Below are positions 34,386 through 43,081 of a stretch of DNA of 47,657 nt, one piece after another. Origin of the DNA: an uncultured Pirellula sp. (GTDB lineage: Bacteria; Planctomycetota; Planctomycetia; Pirellulales; Pirellulaceae); the NCBI GenBank assembly GCA_903930765.1, contig CAIYZV010000337.1, positions 1-47,657 on the forward strand, read 5' to 3'. The notes beneath the pieces are model-generated. The model ran no database searches. It worked only from the letters and a program-made list of their open reading frames with translations, and was not told the DNA's origin. The position numbers were made by a program, and so were the translations under genes. Positions within the stretch are counted from its first letter, which is position 1. The number at the start of each line of letters is the position of its first letter.

Positions 34386-34407
34386 CCTTGGGTACACCTA
34401 GCCGCCC

Positions 34408-34511
34408 GTTGAAAAACGATTGAACTGGTAGCGGTGCAGCGCAAGCCGCCCGGTTTCTCCTAAAGCCAGACTTACCGGACGGCTTGCGCCGTGCCGCTTC
34501 CGTTTTTCAAT
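34408..34511. repeat. 104-bp long inverted repeat (palindromic element)
   Basis: Outer arms GTTGAAAAACG (34408-34418) and CGTTTTTCAAT (34501-34511) and inner arms at 34431-34454 and 34474-34497 (20 of 24 positions pair; core GCGCAAGCCG / CGGCTTGCGC) surround a 19-nt loop. It sits between the ends of two convergent genes. It could be a strong bidirectional terminator or a dispersed REP/MITE-like intergenic element. There is no transposase. Confidence 0.85.
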
Positions 34512-34518
34512 AGCCTGC

Positions 34519-34560
34519 TAGACCCAGCACTTTAGACCCAGCGCTTTAGACCCAGTACCT
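34519..34560. repeat. 14-bp tandem repeat, three units, overlapping the end of murB
   Basis: TAGACCCAGCACTT, TAGACCCAGCGCTT and TAGACCCAGTACCT at 34519, 34533 and 34547. The last unit runs into the murB stop codon (34559-34561). It lies beside the 104-bp palindrome in the same convergent spacer. Confidence 0.9.
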
Positions 34561-35443
34561 ACCAGACCACGAGATGGGGTTGCAGTCGCACACCTGTCTT
34601 TTCGTGCACCCCCTTCTTCACCTTATCCAGCATCACGAGAACTTGGTCGGCCGTGGCCCCCGTTCCTGCGGTGATGTAATTGGGGTAAGTCGCATTCATC
34701 TGGACGGAACCTTCGATGAGGCCCGAAAACCCGGTTCTATGAATGAGTTCTCCAGCGGACTCTCCATCGGGATCGATGAAGGCCAGCGCGGAGCGGGTCG
34801 GATGGTTAGGCTGTCGCGAACGCTTGAGTATCCAAAACGTTTGCTCGCGTTTGGTCAAGTACTTCACGTCGCCTGGCTGCAGTTCGAGGGTTGCTTCCAA
34901 GATCGCGAGTTCATCCAAACTGCTTCGACGGTGTGAGAAGGCGAGTTGGTTTCCGGCGACGTCGACGAGGTCGCCGTTTCGCCGAAGCATCTGCGCCGCT
35001 TTAACCGCGTGGCCTATGTCACCTTCCTCGGTACCTGAGTTTGCGCGGAGCGCACCTCCGACGGTACCTGGGATACCGACCAAGTGCTCGACACCTGCGA
35101 GTCCGTTCGCGACACAAGCCGTCACGAGGTGAGAGAGCCTCACCCCACCCCCACAGGTCACTCGGTTTCCCTGAAAACTGATCTTTTGAAAAGCGGGGGC
35201 GATCAGTTGGATGACCAAGCCATCAAATCCGGAATCCTTGACGAGGACATTGGAGCCCCCGCCCAGGAGACGGATTGCAATGGATTGGCGAGAGGCTTCG
35301 GCCACCAATCGCTGCAGTTGCTCAACATCCACCGGCTCGGCGAAATACTTTGCATTTCCGCCGAGCTGGAGCCAAGTGTAAGGAGCGAGAGGAACATTCT
35401 CCCGCACAATGCTTTTGAATTGATCGAGCAACATGACAACCAT
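34559..35443 (-). CDS. murB: UDP-N-acetylenolpyruvoylglucosamine reductase MurB (short type)
   Basis: FAD-dependent reductase forming UDP-N-acetylmuramate in peptidoglycan synthesis. FAD-binding blocks APYTWLQLGGNAKYF, IRLLGGGSNVLV and GIPGTVGGALRANSGTEEGD are clear, with the active-site Arg in FSHRRSSL and Ser in RSALAFIDPDGESAGELI. 294 aa, a type II enzyme. The C-terminal block reads GVRLQPHLVVW; in the family the position of His290 is the catalytic Glu, so the proton donor looks altered. The usual HANFIVN block is also changed (MNATYPNYITA). Start at 35443 or the ATG three codons later. It lies 22 bp after the thioredoxin gene, so probably one operon. Confidence 0.87.
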   Translation of the reverse strand: MVVMLLDQFKSIVRENVPLAPYTWLQLGGNAKYFAEPVDVEQLQRLVAEASRQSIAIRLLGGGSNVLVKDSGFDGLVIQLIAPAFQKISFQGNRVTCGGGVRLSHLVTACVANGLAGVEHLVGIPGTVGGALRANSGTEEGDIGHAVKAAQMLRRNGDLVDVAGNQLAFSHRRSSLDELAILEATLELQPGDVKYLTKREQTFWILKRSRQPNHPTRSALAFIDPDGESAGELIHRTGFSGLIEGSVQMNATYPNYITAGTGATADQVLVMLDKVKKGVHEKTGVRLQPHLVVW

Positions 35444-35465
35444 TTTACAGAGTGCCGACGTTTCG

Positions 35466-35918
35466 TTAACGCCGCTGGGGCAAAACTTCAGAAGCTTTCC
35501 GAATCAAGTCCTTGACCCGCCGCTGCGTTTGCATGCCCGTCAGGGAGAATCGCTTCCAACCGGAGTCGCTTTCGCAGAAAACGACCAGTTGAGGAAGCAT
35601 TTTGCCCTGCATCACCTGATCTGCCAATTCCGGATTGGCATCTTTGTCGAGTTGGGTGTACACCACTTCCTTGAGTTCCCCCGATTGCTTCATCGTAGCA
35701 ATCGTATCGGATTTCATGGTTTTGCACGCCGGGCACCAATCGGCACCGACCAAAACCACCAACGGCTTCTTTTCCTCCTGAGCCTTGCGATATGCAGCCT
35801 CATAGGTCAGTTGCTCGGGCTCGCCCGCGACAACCGGCGGTTTGCCAGAGTCGCCGTCACTCGCCAATCCCGATCCATTCAAAACGAACACCAGTGCCAA
35901 AGTTGCAACGTGCAACAT
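35466..35918 (-). CDS. Exported thioredoxin-like protein
   Basis: Periplasmic thiol-disulfide protein. The N-terminus LHVATLALVFVLNGSGLAS is a signal peptide with cleavage near Ser20. The thioredoxin-fold domain has VVLVGADWCPACKTMKSDTI, with Cys62-Pro-Ala-Cys65 in the reactive loop, and the cis-Pro in GKMLPQLVVF. 150 aa, close to DUF255/thioredoxin_7 proteins. A GGAAAGGGGG stretch precedes the start. It sits directly upstream of murB and, further upstream on the same strand, of the Cys-rich YTV protein. Reduction or shuffling of disulfides in envelope proteins is a plausible role (inference). Confidence 0.85.
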   Translation of the reverse strand: MLHVATLALVFVLNGSGLASDGDSGKPPVVAGEPEQLTYEAAYRKAQEEKKPLVVLVGADWCPACKTMKSDTIATMKQSGELKEVVYTQLDKDANPELADQVMQGKMLPQLVVFCESDSGWKRFSLTGMQTQRRVKDLIRKASEVLPQRR

Positions 35919-36508
35919 GTTGGGACCCCCTTTCCGTGTTTAGGACAAGTAAAAACTAGTCGTACTGTGCTGCGAGGTCCTTCTCGTTGCCAGCTGATCC
36001 ATAGCCGGCGTTGCAGCTTACCAGCACGCACCGTCCGAAATTGCCCTACAAAATTCGAGGAGGCAACATCTAGTCAGTCTGCATGCTTCGGGGCGATCGT
36101 TGGAATCGATCGGTGAAGCTTTGCCGACTGGGCAAACTCGAACGGCGTCCGATAAGTGGGGCCAGTATAGGGACGAGTCCCTACCGTTCAACCGCTCCGC
36201 GGCCTCCCACTCCAATTTGCATCGCCCAATTAAGTACTCAGATTGCGTCAAAATTCCCCCCACCGCGGAATCACCATCCCGAAGGCTAGCAAAACCGACA
36301 CAACCACTAAGTCTCGACTCAGCTGTGGGTTACCAACCGGCCCCAAGGTTTCGAGAAAACTTGAAAAAACATGGTTACGGCGGCGTTCATGTTCCCCGAA
36401 AGGAGCCCAAAAAAAGTTCCGTTTTTTGCCTCGGGGTCGCCAGAAACCAGCCCTTGCGAGGGGGTCACGGGGCGTTGCGCGGAGGTGTTTGGATGGCTGC
36501 AAACGAAA
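35919..36508. other. Long spacer between the YTV gene terminator and the thioredoxin gene
   Basis: About 590 bp without a convincing gene; plus-strand open frames here have no protein-like composition. It should contain the promoter of the thioredoxin-murB unit. On the minus strand AAAAAAC-GGAAC-TTTTTTT at about 36409-36430 may be a weak second terminator behind the YTV gene. Confidence 0.5.
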
Positions 36509-36536
36509 ACGGCCGGCGTCGCAAGACACCGGCCGT
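36509..36536 (-). terminator. Putative Rho-independent terminator of the YTV gene
   Basis: Stem ACGGCCGGYGTC with one G-T pair closes a 4-nt loop at 36521-36524. On the minus strand it is followed by TTTTCGTTT. It lies 100 bp past the YTV stop codon, the right place and strand for its terminator. Confidence 0.6.
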
Positions 36537-36636
36537 TCGTATTTATAGTTGCCGAGTTTGGGTCGTCGTCGGGAGCGAGCCTAGCGAACAGAGCCAGTCA
36601 CTTTGCTCCCGAGTCCTTCCGAACTCAGGTTTTTAA

Positions 36637-38322
36637 TTAGGAAGCGCATCCGCAGCTTGGAGCTGCATCGCATCCGCTGCTAGCAGCTGCACAACCGCTG
36701 TGGCTGTGGCAACCGCCGTGGCATCGGAGACCTCGGAGGAGGTTTCGGAGGCGACCATTGAACAGGCCGTTACCACCGAAGAGACCGTTTCCGAGACGAC
36801 CACCACCGATACCAGCTCCGGAACCTGCACATGGATCGCAGCTAACGGTTACTGGAACTTCTTCGCAGACAACCTTAGGAACGCATCGGGTGTAGGTGTA
36901 AGGAACGCAAGTCTTGACGCACTTCGCAACCTTGATGGTGTCGCAGTAGGTCACTGGCTTGCAAACGGTGTAAGGAACCATCTTGGTGCGGCACTCCTTC
37001 ACGATCTTGCAGGTCGTGTAGGTGTATGGGCAGCTCTTTTGCTCGCAAACCCAGTTGCAAACGGTGTAGCAAACATCTTTAACTCGTTGTTCGCAAACCA
37101 TCTTGCAGGTCTTGTAGCAAACGGTCTTTTGACGGCATTCTGAAACCATTTTGCAGGTGGTGTAGGTGCAAACCTTGGTCTTTGGCTCGCATACCCAGTT
37201 GCAGACCGTGTAGGAAACTTCCTTCGATCGGCATTCTGGAACCATCTTGCAGGTGGTGTAGGAAACCGTCTTGCTGCGGCATTCTGGAACCAGCTTGCAA
37301 ACGTTGTAGGTAACCGTCTTGGTGCGGCATTCTGGAACGCACTTGGTAACGGTGTACGGAACAACCTTGCTCAGGCATTCGGTTTCATACTTGACGCAAT
37401 TGATGGTCTTCTCTTCGCAAGTTGGAACCCAAACCTTCTTGCAAACCTTCTTCGGTGGGCACTGTACGCATTCGACTCGGCACTCACCTGGGCAATAAAC
37501 GTTTCGGCAGGTCGAAGCATCGAATGTCCAAGTACCTGGTTCGCGAACGGTTCGGCGAACGACGGCACCTGGGACTTCTTCTTCAACTGTTTGCCAGCTT
37601 CCACCCTTGACCGTAACGGTCTTGGTGTAGTTGACAGGCTTGGTAACCGTGTAGTTGACCGTGCGCTCACGGGTTTCGGTAACGGGAACCATAACCTTGT
37701 AGTTGATCACTTGCTCGCGAGCTTCCATGACCCGATTCATCACGGTGTAGTTGATCACTTTTTCGTGGGTTTCACGAACAGGTGTCATCACTGTGTAGTT
37801 AACGGTCTTGGTCTTGGTCTCGTAAACAGGACGGCGAACCGTGTAGTTGATCACCTTTTCGTGGGTTTCACGAACGGGAACCATCACCGTGTAGTTCACA
37901 ACCTTGCTGTGTGTTTCGTACACTGGGCGAGAGACGTTGTACGTCACTTGCTTGGTACGGGTTTCATACACAGGTCGGCGAACGGTGTAGTTACGAACGC
38001 CAGTGTGTGTTTCACGTACAGGTACATTGACCGTGTAGGAAACTTCACGCTGATGTTGTTCACGCTCGTAGCGAACTCGCTGAACTTGTTTGTCTTCGTA
38101 CACGAGTTGGTTCACCATTTTGGTGGCGTTGACCGTTTCGTTCTCGTATACAACTTTTTTCACAGTCTTCATAACGGTGTAGGTCGATGGGCCACAAGGA
38201 TCCACGACATTACAACCGCAGTTTTCATAGCTGATCGCGCCGCCATATGCAGCATGAGCAGCTCCAGCACCAAAAGCGGACAAAAGACCCGCAAGGGCTG
38301 GCAGAGCCAAAAGCTTTCTCAT
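36637..38322 (-). CDS. YTV-repeat, Cys-rich exported surface protein
   Basis: Probable cell-wall/surface structural protein of the planctomycete YTV type. Signal peptide LALPALAGLLSAFGAGAAHA, then about nine 16-residue repeats without Cys (pattern THEKVINYTVRRPVYE), a linker with GGSWQTVEEEVPGAVVRR, and about nine 16-residue repeats with one to four Cys each (pattern CRSKTVSYTTCKMVPE). The C-terminus is a Gly/Asn/Leu segment (GNGLFGGNGLFNGRLRN) and a His/Cys/Ser/Ala-rich tail. 561 aa, over 50 Cys by rough count, so extensive disulfides are likely. Codons look strongly biased (AAG, GTC/GTT, TAC), suggesting high expression. It is flanked by long spacers and a terminator, so probably monocistronic. 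Confidence 0.85.
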   Translation of the reverse strand: MRKLLALPALAGLLSAFGAGAAHAAYGGAISYENCGCNVVDPCGPSTYTVMKTVKKVVYENETVNATKMVNQLVYEDKQVQRVRYEREQHQREVSYTVNVPVRETHTGVRNYTVRRPVYETRTKQVTYNVSRPVYETHSKVVNYTVMVPVRETHEKVINYTVRRPVYETKTKTVNYTVMTPVRETHEKVINYTVMNRVMEAREQVINYKVMVPVTETRERTVNYTVTKPVNYTKTVTVKGGSWQTVEEEVPGAVVRRTVREPGTWTFDASTCRNVYCPGECRVECVQCPPKKVCKKVWVPTCEEKTINCVKYETECLSKVVPYTVTKCVPECRTKTVTYNVCKLVPECRSKTVSYTTCKMVPECRSKEVSYTVCNWVCEPKTKVCTYTTCKMVSECRQKTVCYKTCKMVCEQRVKDVCYTVCNWVCEQKSCPYTYTTCKIVKECRTKMVPYTVCKPVTYCDTIKVAKCVKTCVPYTYTRCVPKVVCEEVPVTVSCDPCAGSGAGIGGGRLGNGLFGGNGLFNGRLRNLLRGLRCHGGCHSHSGCAAASSGCDAAPSCGCAS

Positions 38323-38931
38323 TGTTCCATTCTCCCTAGAACTTTTGCAGTACCACGCAGGACACTAGTATCGAACGAGGCGACGCTCTGCTAACTCGTC
38401 ACTCCGTTGTCGTTGTGCATTTGGTAACCAAGCCACCAGAGCCAGCGATGCCTAACGGCCGCCAACAAATTTGCTCAGGTGGGTCTCGTCCCTGGACGCC
38501 CTCGCGAACTCGCCGCATCGCCAAAGTAGTTGCGGCTACTTTGACCAGCGTCGACGCACCAAGGGGCGACTCGTCCCCTCGATGTGACTCGAGGGCGTAC
38601 TTGACGAGACCGGAGCAACCAGCCATCACGGCGATTGACCCGATGTACTCGGAAACTAATACCCAACAGGCGACATAAATCGACTGGTGAAGAAGAATGA
38701 AACAGGAAAAATAGTTGAGTCGGGTAAAATGCGCGGTTCCAGTCGATTCACCGGAAAGACTTTGCAGGTTGTACCGATTTTGCGCTTTGGATCAGCGGTC
38801 GCTAAAGTCAAAACCAGGGCTACAAATCCCTTTTGGTCGCCCGCAGCCTGGCCCGCTTCGTCGCGCGCAGCCTACCCCCCCGCTTCTAAGGAGGGAAGCC
38901 ATGAAGAAAGGCTTCTCAGATACCGGGGGCA
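38323..38931. other. Long spacer upstream of the YTV gene with two perfect hairpins
   Basis: About 609 bp between the start of the YTV gene and the end of miaB (both minus). No frame looks coding. AAAGTAG-TTGCGG-CTACTTT (38523-38542) and CCCTCGA-TGTGAC-TCGAGGG (38576-38595) are perfect 7-bp stems, about 200-270 nt upstream of the YTV start. They could be part of a structured leader or a small RNA. A weak GAAGCC/GGCTTC hairpin at 38895-38915 is a possible miaB terminator. Confidence 0.5.
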
Positions 38932-40362
38932 CTAAATTCCCAACTGCACCAGTTCCGGGACCACTTCCTTGGTTTCCACCGCTCCGAACATCGTGAATGC
39001 GAAGACATCCGTCACCTTGACGGGAAGAATCTCACCGGTCTGACGCATATTGCCATCCCAAACCAAGATCCGGTCGCATCGTGTCCGACCGGTCATCTGC
39101 CGAAGATCCCCGGTCTGCCCCTTGCGAACCGACCATTTGCTGGGACCCTCGACCAGCACCTCCACCGTTTTTCCTAGAAATGGCAAGTTATCCTCGAGCG
39201 AGATCTGATTCTGCACTTCCAGCAATTCCAAATTCCGCCGGTGCTTTACCTCCTCGGGAATATCGTCCGCGTACAAATCCGCACCCTTCGTTCCTGGGCG
39301 AACGCTGTACTGGAAGACAAAGCTATTTTTGAACCGACATCGTCGGACCATATCCACGGTCATCTGGAACTCTTCTTCGGTCTCACCGCAGAAACCGACA
39401 ATGAAGTCGCTGGATACGGCTGCACCCGGAAGGATCTCACCGATGCGATCCATCATGCCGTAATAATCCGCCGTCGTATAACCCCGCTTCATCCGTTTTA
39501 GTATGTTGTCGCTCCCACTCTGGGCCGGAACATGCAAATACGGCACGCATTTTGGCAAGTCTCGGACTGTCTCCAACAGCTCCCGAGTCATATCCTTGGG
39601 ATAATTGGTGACGAACTTGATTCTTTCAATGCCATCAATCGGATGAAGCATTTCTAGAAGCTCAGCAAGCCGCGTTGTCCGCTCCCCGTCAACCCATCTG
39701 TAGGAGTTCACGGTCTGCCCCAGGAGCGTGATCTCCTTCGCTCCCTGCCGCGCCAGCTCCTGTGCCTCGGCCACAATCTCATGCGGCGGACGACCTTGCT
39801 CCGGCCCCCGAGTCATCGGAACAATGCAGTACGTGCAAAACTTATCGCAACCGATCTGGATCCGCAGGTACGCTTGCGCGGGAGACGGCCGCATCTGCGG
39901 ATCGCGAAGTGGATCGAAGGTCTCATGCGACCGCTTGATGTCATCCGTGTTCCCATCGCGACGAGAAAGACTAACCGCCAACTGATGCTTCTCCCCTTCC
40001 CGAACCTTGGCAATCATCTCCGGAATCCGATGCAATTGCCCAGGCCCCACCACCATGTCCACAAACGGAACACGATCGAAGATGCCTTGTTGGTCTTTCT
40101 GAGCCATGCAACCCATCACCCCAATCACCATTTCAGGATTAGCTAGCTTTAGCTGCTTGAGCCGGTGGAGATTGTTGTAGGCTTTTTCTTCCGCATGCTC
40201 TCGCACCGAACAGGTATTGAAGAGCACCGCGTCCGCGTCCGCCGGAGTTTGAGTCAATGCATAACCATGCTTTCTGAGCGCAGCGACAACCATCTCGCTG
40301 TCGAGAACATTCATCTGACAGCCGACAGTTTCAATGTAAAGACGTTTGTTGATGTCGCTCAT
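38932..40362 (-). CDS. miaB: tRNA-2-methylthio-N6-dimethylallyladenosine synthase MiaB
   Basis: Radical-SAM methylthiotransferase that adds the 2-methylthio group to i6A37 of tRNA. The UPF0004 domain has the three auxiliary-cluster Cys in ETVGCQMN, FNTCSVREHAEEKA and VMGCMAQ. The radical-SAM motif is GCDKFCTYCIVPMTRG. The TRAM domain ends the protein (LVEGPSK and GQILPVKVT-type stretches). 476 aa, slightly longer than the usual 440-470. NTCSVRE and ETVGCQMN are diagnostic of MiaB as opposed to RimO or MtaB. It lies 76 bp upstream of the repeat at the PQQ-protein end. Confidence 0.95.
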   Translation of the reverse strand: MSDINKRLYIETVGCQMNVLDSEMVVAALRKHGYALTQTPADADAVLFNTCSVREHAEEKAYNNLHRLKQLKLANPEMVIGVMGCMAQKDQQGIFDRVPFVDMVVGPGQLHRIPEMIAKVREGEKHQLAVSLSRRDGNTDDIKRSHETFDPLRDPQMRPSPAQAYLRIQIGCDKFCTYCIVPMTRGPEQGRPPHEIVAEAQELARQGAKEITLLGQTVNSYRWVDGERTTRLAELLEMLHPIDGIERIKFVTNYPKDMTRELLETVRDLPKCVPYLHVPAQSGSDNILKRMKRGYTTADYYGMMDRIGEILPGAAVSSDFIVGFCGETEEEFQMTVDMVRRCRFKNSFVFQYSVRPGTKGADLYADDIPEEVKHRRNLELLEVQNQISLEDNLPFLGKTVEVLVEGPSKWSVRKGQTGDLRQMTGRTRCDRILVWDGNMRQTGEILPVKVTDVFAFTMFGAVETKEVVPELVQLGI

Positions 40363-40394
40363 TCGCGGTACAGATCGATTCGATGGCTATCGGG

Positions 40395-40452
40395 AGGGCT
40401 ATTGGTATGGGCTATCGGTACGGGGCTATTGGTAGGGTCTATTGGTTCGGAA
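40395..40452. repeat. About 13-bp degenerate tandem repeat at the end of the PQQ-protein gene
   Basis: Four copies of GGGCTATTGGTA-like units (GGGCTATTGGTAT, GGGCTATCGGTACG, GGGCTATTGGTA, GGGTCTATTGGTT). The last runs over the stop codon of the PQQ-repeat protein gene (40439). Confidence 0.8.
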
Positions 40453-42703
40453 CGACCGAAACATTATCGACGTAGAACTCGGCGTCGGTCGAGTTTCCGA
40501 ACAGTCCGGGACTACCAGTGACGTTCGGTGTGAGATCCTCACCTTGGATGGTCCAGTCGGCGGGTTCTTGATCCCCCTTCTTCCAGACCTTGCCTCTCAA
40601 GATAGCCTTTCCATCCGCGGTCTCGCTACGGAACTTCAAGACATACCACGTATTGGCTTGCCACTCGTAAGGCATGGTGACCGCAAAGCGTTGCTCGAGC
40701 AGAGACACCCATGATCGGATCTGCAGTCGCTGTGCTCCTTCGAGCGCGAGCGTGTAGCGTTGGTTCACAAGTCCCATGTCTGGCAGTTTTGTCGTCGGGA
40801 CTTTGTTCTTGGTATCGAGCGCGTAGAACTCCGCTTGGACCGTGTAGTCGTGCAGTTTCGGTAAACCGATGAAGCCTTGACTGCGCGTGCCACGGGGAAT
40901 CGTACTGATCTTGACCAAGCCGTTTCCTCCGGTTGGGAGTTCCGCGGGTTGGTGCCGATAGGCCATCCCGTTCCAATGAAGAGGCACTTTCTTATCTTCG
41001 AAATCGAAAGTCCATGGGAGCGGCGGCAAGATACGGGCCCGCGCGGAGCTCTTCAACTCACCATGGGTGGCTTGGAGCATGACGGCTGTTCCGGTCTGGC
41101 TTTCCCCAGGCACGAACACATGGTCATCGCTTACTTGGCCGCCACCTTCTGCGACTACCGTCGCTTGTGGAACCAACCCCACGAACTGACCGATCTTGTT
41201 GTAACCTCGAACTTGAAGTTTGACCTTTTGTCCCGGTTGCATCAACAACTCCACGGGGCACACTTGGATGTGCGCGATCTCTTTGTCGGTCACCGGTGGC
41301 TCTTGTGGCCCTTCCGGCAACTTCAAATCTCCCGCAGGCTTCGCATCGGCAGTTCCAATGCAGTAAAGGGCTTTGCTCGTGGGCAAGTACAATCGTCCGT
41401 TGGAAGCGGCAAACGAACCAAAGATTTCGCTATTGTCGTTGAGCCGCATTTGGCCGAGGACCTTGATCTCCGTATCGGTGGGTTCCAAACACCAAACGCG
41501 GCCGGTGTTCTCTCCGATATAAATCTTTCCTCCGGAGACCACGGGGGAGCCAAACATGTTTCGGCCGAGCTTCTTTTCCACCTCGACTTCACCCGTTTTT
41601 GCGTTCACACCAAACATCGCGCTACCATCGTCCACAAAGTAGATCCGGTTGCCAATCTTCACCGGACTACTGCGGCTGACCGTCTTTTTGGGTACCTTCC
41701 AAAGCAGCTTGTCCTCGCCAATGTCCCCGCTGGTATTTCCATCGAATGCAAAGACTGCACCTAGGATTGTTCGGTCGGTTTCATTCTGTTCCCCGTGCCC
41801 CATGTAGATGATCCCTTCGTCGATCAACGGAGCGACATTCAAACCCCGCGGGGAGGCTTGGTACTTCCAAATCACCTTGCCTGTTCGAGGCTGCAATGCA
41901 TAAACAGCCCCATCGGCCGCACCGAGAACCATCGCGGCTTGTCCGTTCAGAACCGTGTAGATAGGCGTGCTGTAGGTCGTATCCTCTGGACGAACCCGCG
42001 TGCTCATCAACCACACAGCAGCGCCGGTGTTCTTGTCCATCGCGAGGAAACGGTGGCCAGGAACCGCAGTCTGGTCCCAGCCGGTCATGACCCCACTGAT
42101 GATGACCATGTCCTCAAACAAGGTTGGAAAATTCGTTCGACCACCGTACGTGGATAGCATCCCGTACTCTTCGAGCATCGAATGCTCCCAAACGATCTTG
42201 CCCGTCTTCCCGTCCAGACATTGGAACGTACATCCCAACCCCAACACATAAACACGGTCGGTTTCAGGGTCCGCGATCACGCTCGCCCATCCAACACGCT
42301 CCGAAGGAGCATCGGACAAATAAATGTTGTGCACACTTTCCCAGATCAACTCCCCCGTCTCCGCATTGAGGCAAACGGTCTTTTCGCCTTCCTTCTTAGT
42401 GTCTGGTTCCGCGCGGCATACGATGTAGACACGCCCATTCATGACCACCGGCGCCGAACGCGTGGCGTATTCTTCCTTGCGCCACAGAATGTTCTCTCCA
42501 TCGGCGGAAAAAGTCGTCGGAAACGCGGTCTCGACGCTCTGACCATTCTGCATTGGGCCACGCCAATGCGGCCAATCTGTGGCCTTGCTCCCCTTGGGCG
42601 TACCCTCCTGAGCAACTCCAACGGATACAAACGCCGAGACTGACGCAGCAGCCATCGACCAAGCCAAACACAACGCAACAATCCGACGTACTCTGGTTTT
42701 CAT
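40439..42703 (-). CDS. Exported PQQ-type beta-propeller protein
   Basis: Secreted or periplasmic eight-bladed-propeller-like protein of the planctomycete PQQ-binding-like family; cofactor binding and reaction are not known. Signal peptide IVALCLAWSMAAASVSAFV. The family start DWPHWRGPMQNGQS follows, then PQQ/pyrrolo repeats such as YIVCRAEPDTKKEG, KTVCLNAETGELIWESVHN, QCLDGKTGKIVWEHSM and VYALQPRTGKVIWKYQA. From about residue 480 there is a linker and then a beta-rich domain (about 560-750) resembling a DUF1080/LamG-type lectin fold, ending NSTDAEFYVDNVSVVPNQ. 754 aa. It is transcribed away from parAB. Confidence 0.85.
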   Translation of the reverse strand: MKTRVRRIVALCLAWSMAAASVSAFVSVGVAQEGTPKGSKATDWPHWRGPMQNGQSVETAFPTTFSADGENILWRKEEYATRSAPVVMNGRVYIVCRAEPDTKKEGEKTVCLNAETGELIWESVHNIYLSDAPSERVGWASVIADPETDRVYVLGLGCTFQCLDGKTGKIVWEHSMLEEYGMLSTYGGRTNFPTLFEDMVIISGVMTGWDQTAVPGHRFLAMDKNTGAAVWLMSTRVRPEDTTYSTPIYTVLNGQAAMVLGAADGAVYALQPRTGKVIWKYQASPRGLNVAPLIDEGIIYMGHGEQNETDRTILGAVFAFDGNTSGDIGEDKLLWKVPKKTVSRSSPVKIGNRIYFVDDGSAMFGVNAKTGEVEVEKKLGRNMFGSPVVSGGKIYIGENTGRVWCLEPTDTEIKVLGQMRLNDNSEIFGSFAASNGRLYLPTSKALYCIGTADAKPAGDLKLPEGPQEPPVTDKEIAHIQVCPVELLMQPGQKVKLQVRGYNKIGQFVGLVPQATVVAEGGGQVSDDHVFVPGESQTGTAVMLQATHGELKSSARARILPPLPWTFDFEDKKVPLHWNGMAYRHQPAELPTGGNGLVKISTIPRGTRSQGFIGLPKLHDYTVQAEFYALDTKNKVPTTKLPDMGLVNQRYTLALEGAQRLQIRSWVSLLEQRFAVTMPYEWQANTWYVLKFRSETADGKAILRGKVWKKGDQEPADWTIQGEDLTPNVTGSPGLFGNSTDAEFYVDNVSVVPNQ

Positions 42704-43081
42704 TTTGCACGGCTGGTTTTAAAAGGAGGGTATCACCACTCAGACACAGGGCTCGTTCCAAGCCCAACGGAAATCTGCAAAGGCGATCGAAAAAGGCAAA
42801 GGAGTCCGAACCATCGGGTAAGCCCATCAGTATGGCCCATCAGTCTGGCCAGTATCCGCTTCCGGTGACCAACCTTTGCCGCTCTCCGCATTGTAGCAGA
42901 CCCCCAGCAGACCTAAAGTCCTTGCGAAAACCCTTGGGAAAGGTACGGCAAAGTCCATGTTTGCCCGAAAAGTTTGCGTGAATCGTGGAACTGGCATTCC
43001 CCCCAGCCCCGTAGTTTTCGTAATTTCCCAAATGCGTTCCTCGCAACCTCATTCCAATCCAGCGAGAACTCCCGAAGGGCC
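42704..43081. other. Divergent spacer between the PQQ gene and parA
   Basis: 378 bp. GCCCATCAGTATG and GCCCATCAGTCTG form a 13-bp direct duplication at 42822 and 42835. No parS-like 16-bp palindrome (TGTTTCACGTGAAACA) was found here. Both promoters are expected in it; no gene is convincing. Confidence 0.6.

Noticed and set aside
36100-36636. 178-aa plus-strand open frame in the spacer after the YTV gene
   Set aside because: Its composition is random, it spans the terminator hairpin, and no family is recognised.
38004-38024. GTTTCACGTAC inside the YTV gene, a possible parS
   Set aside because: Only a half match to TGTTTCACGTGAAACA; it comes from the codons of the repeat and is not palindromic.
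37591-38394. Plus-strand 267-aa open frame opposite the YTV gene
   Set aside because: It is the antisense of the repeat; the repeat's codon pattern keeps the reverse frame open and the product has no protein-like logic.
38901-38996. 31-codon plus-strand ORF with a perfect AAGGAGG upstream
   Set aside because: Most of it is antisense to the end of miaB, and the product (Pro-rich tail) is not like a known small protein. The GGAGG match may be accidental.
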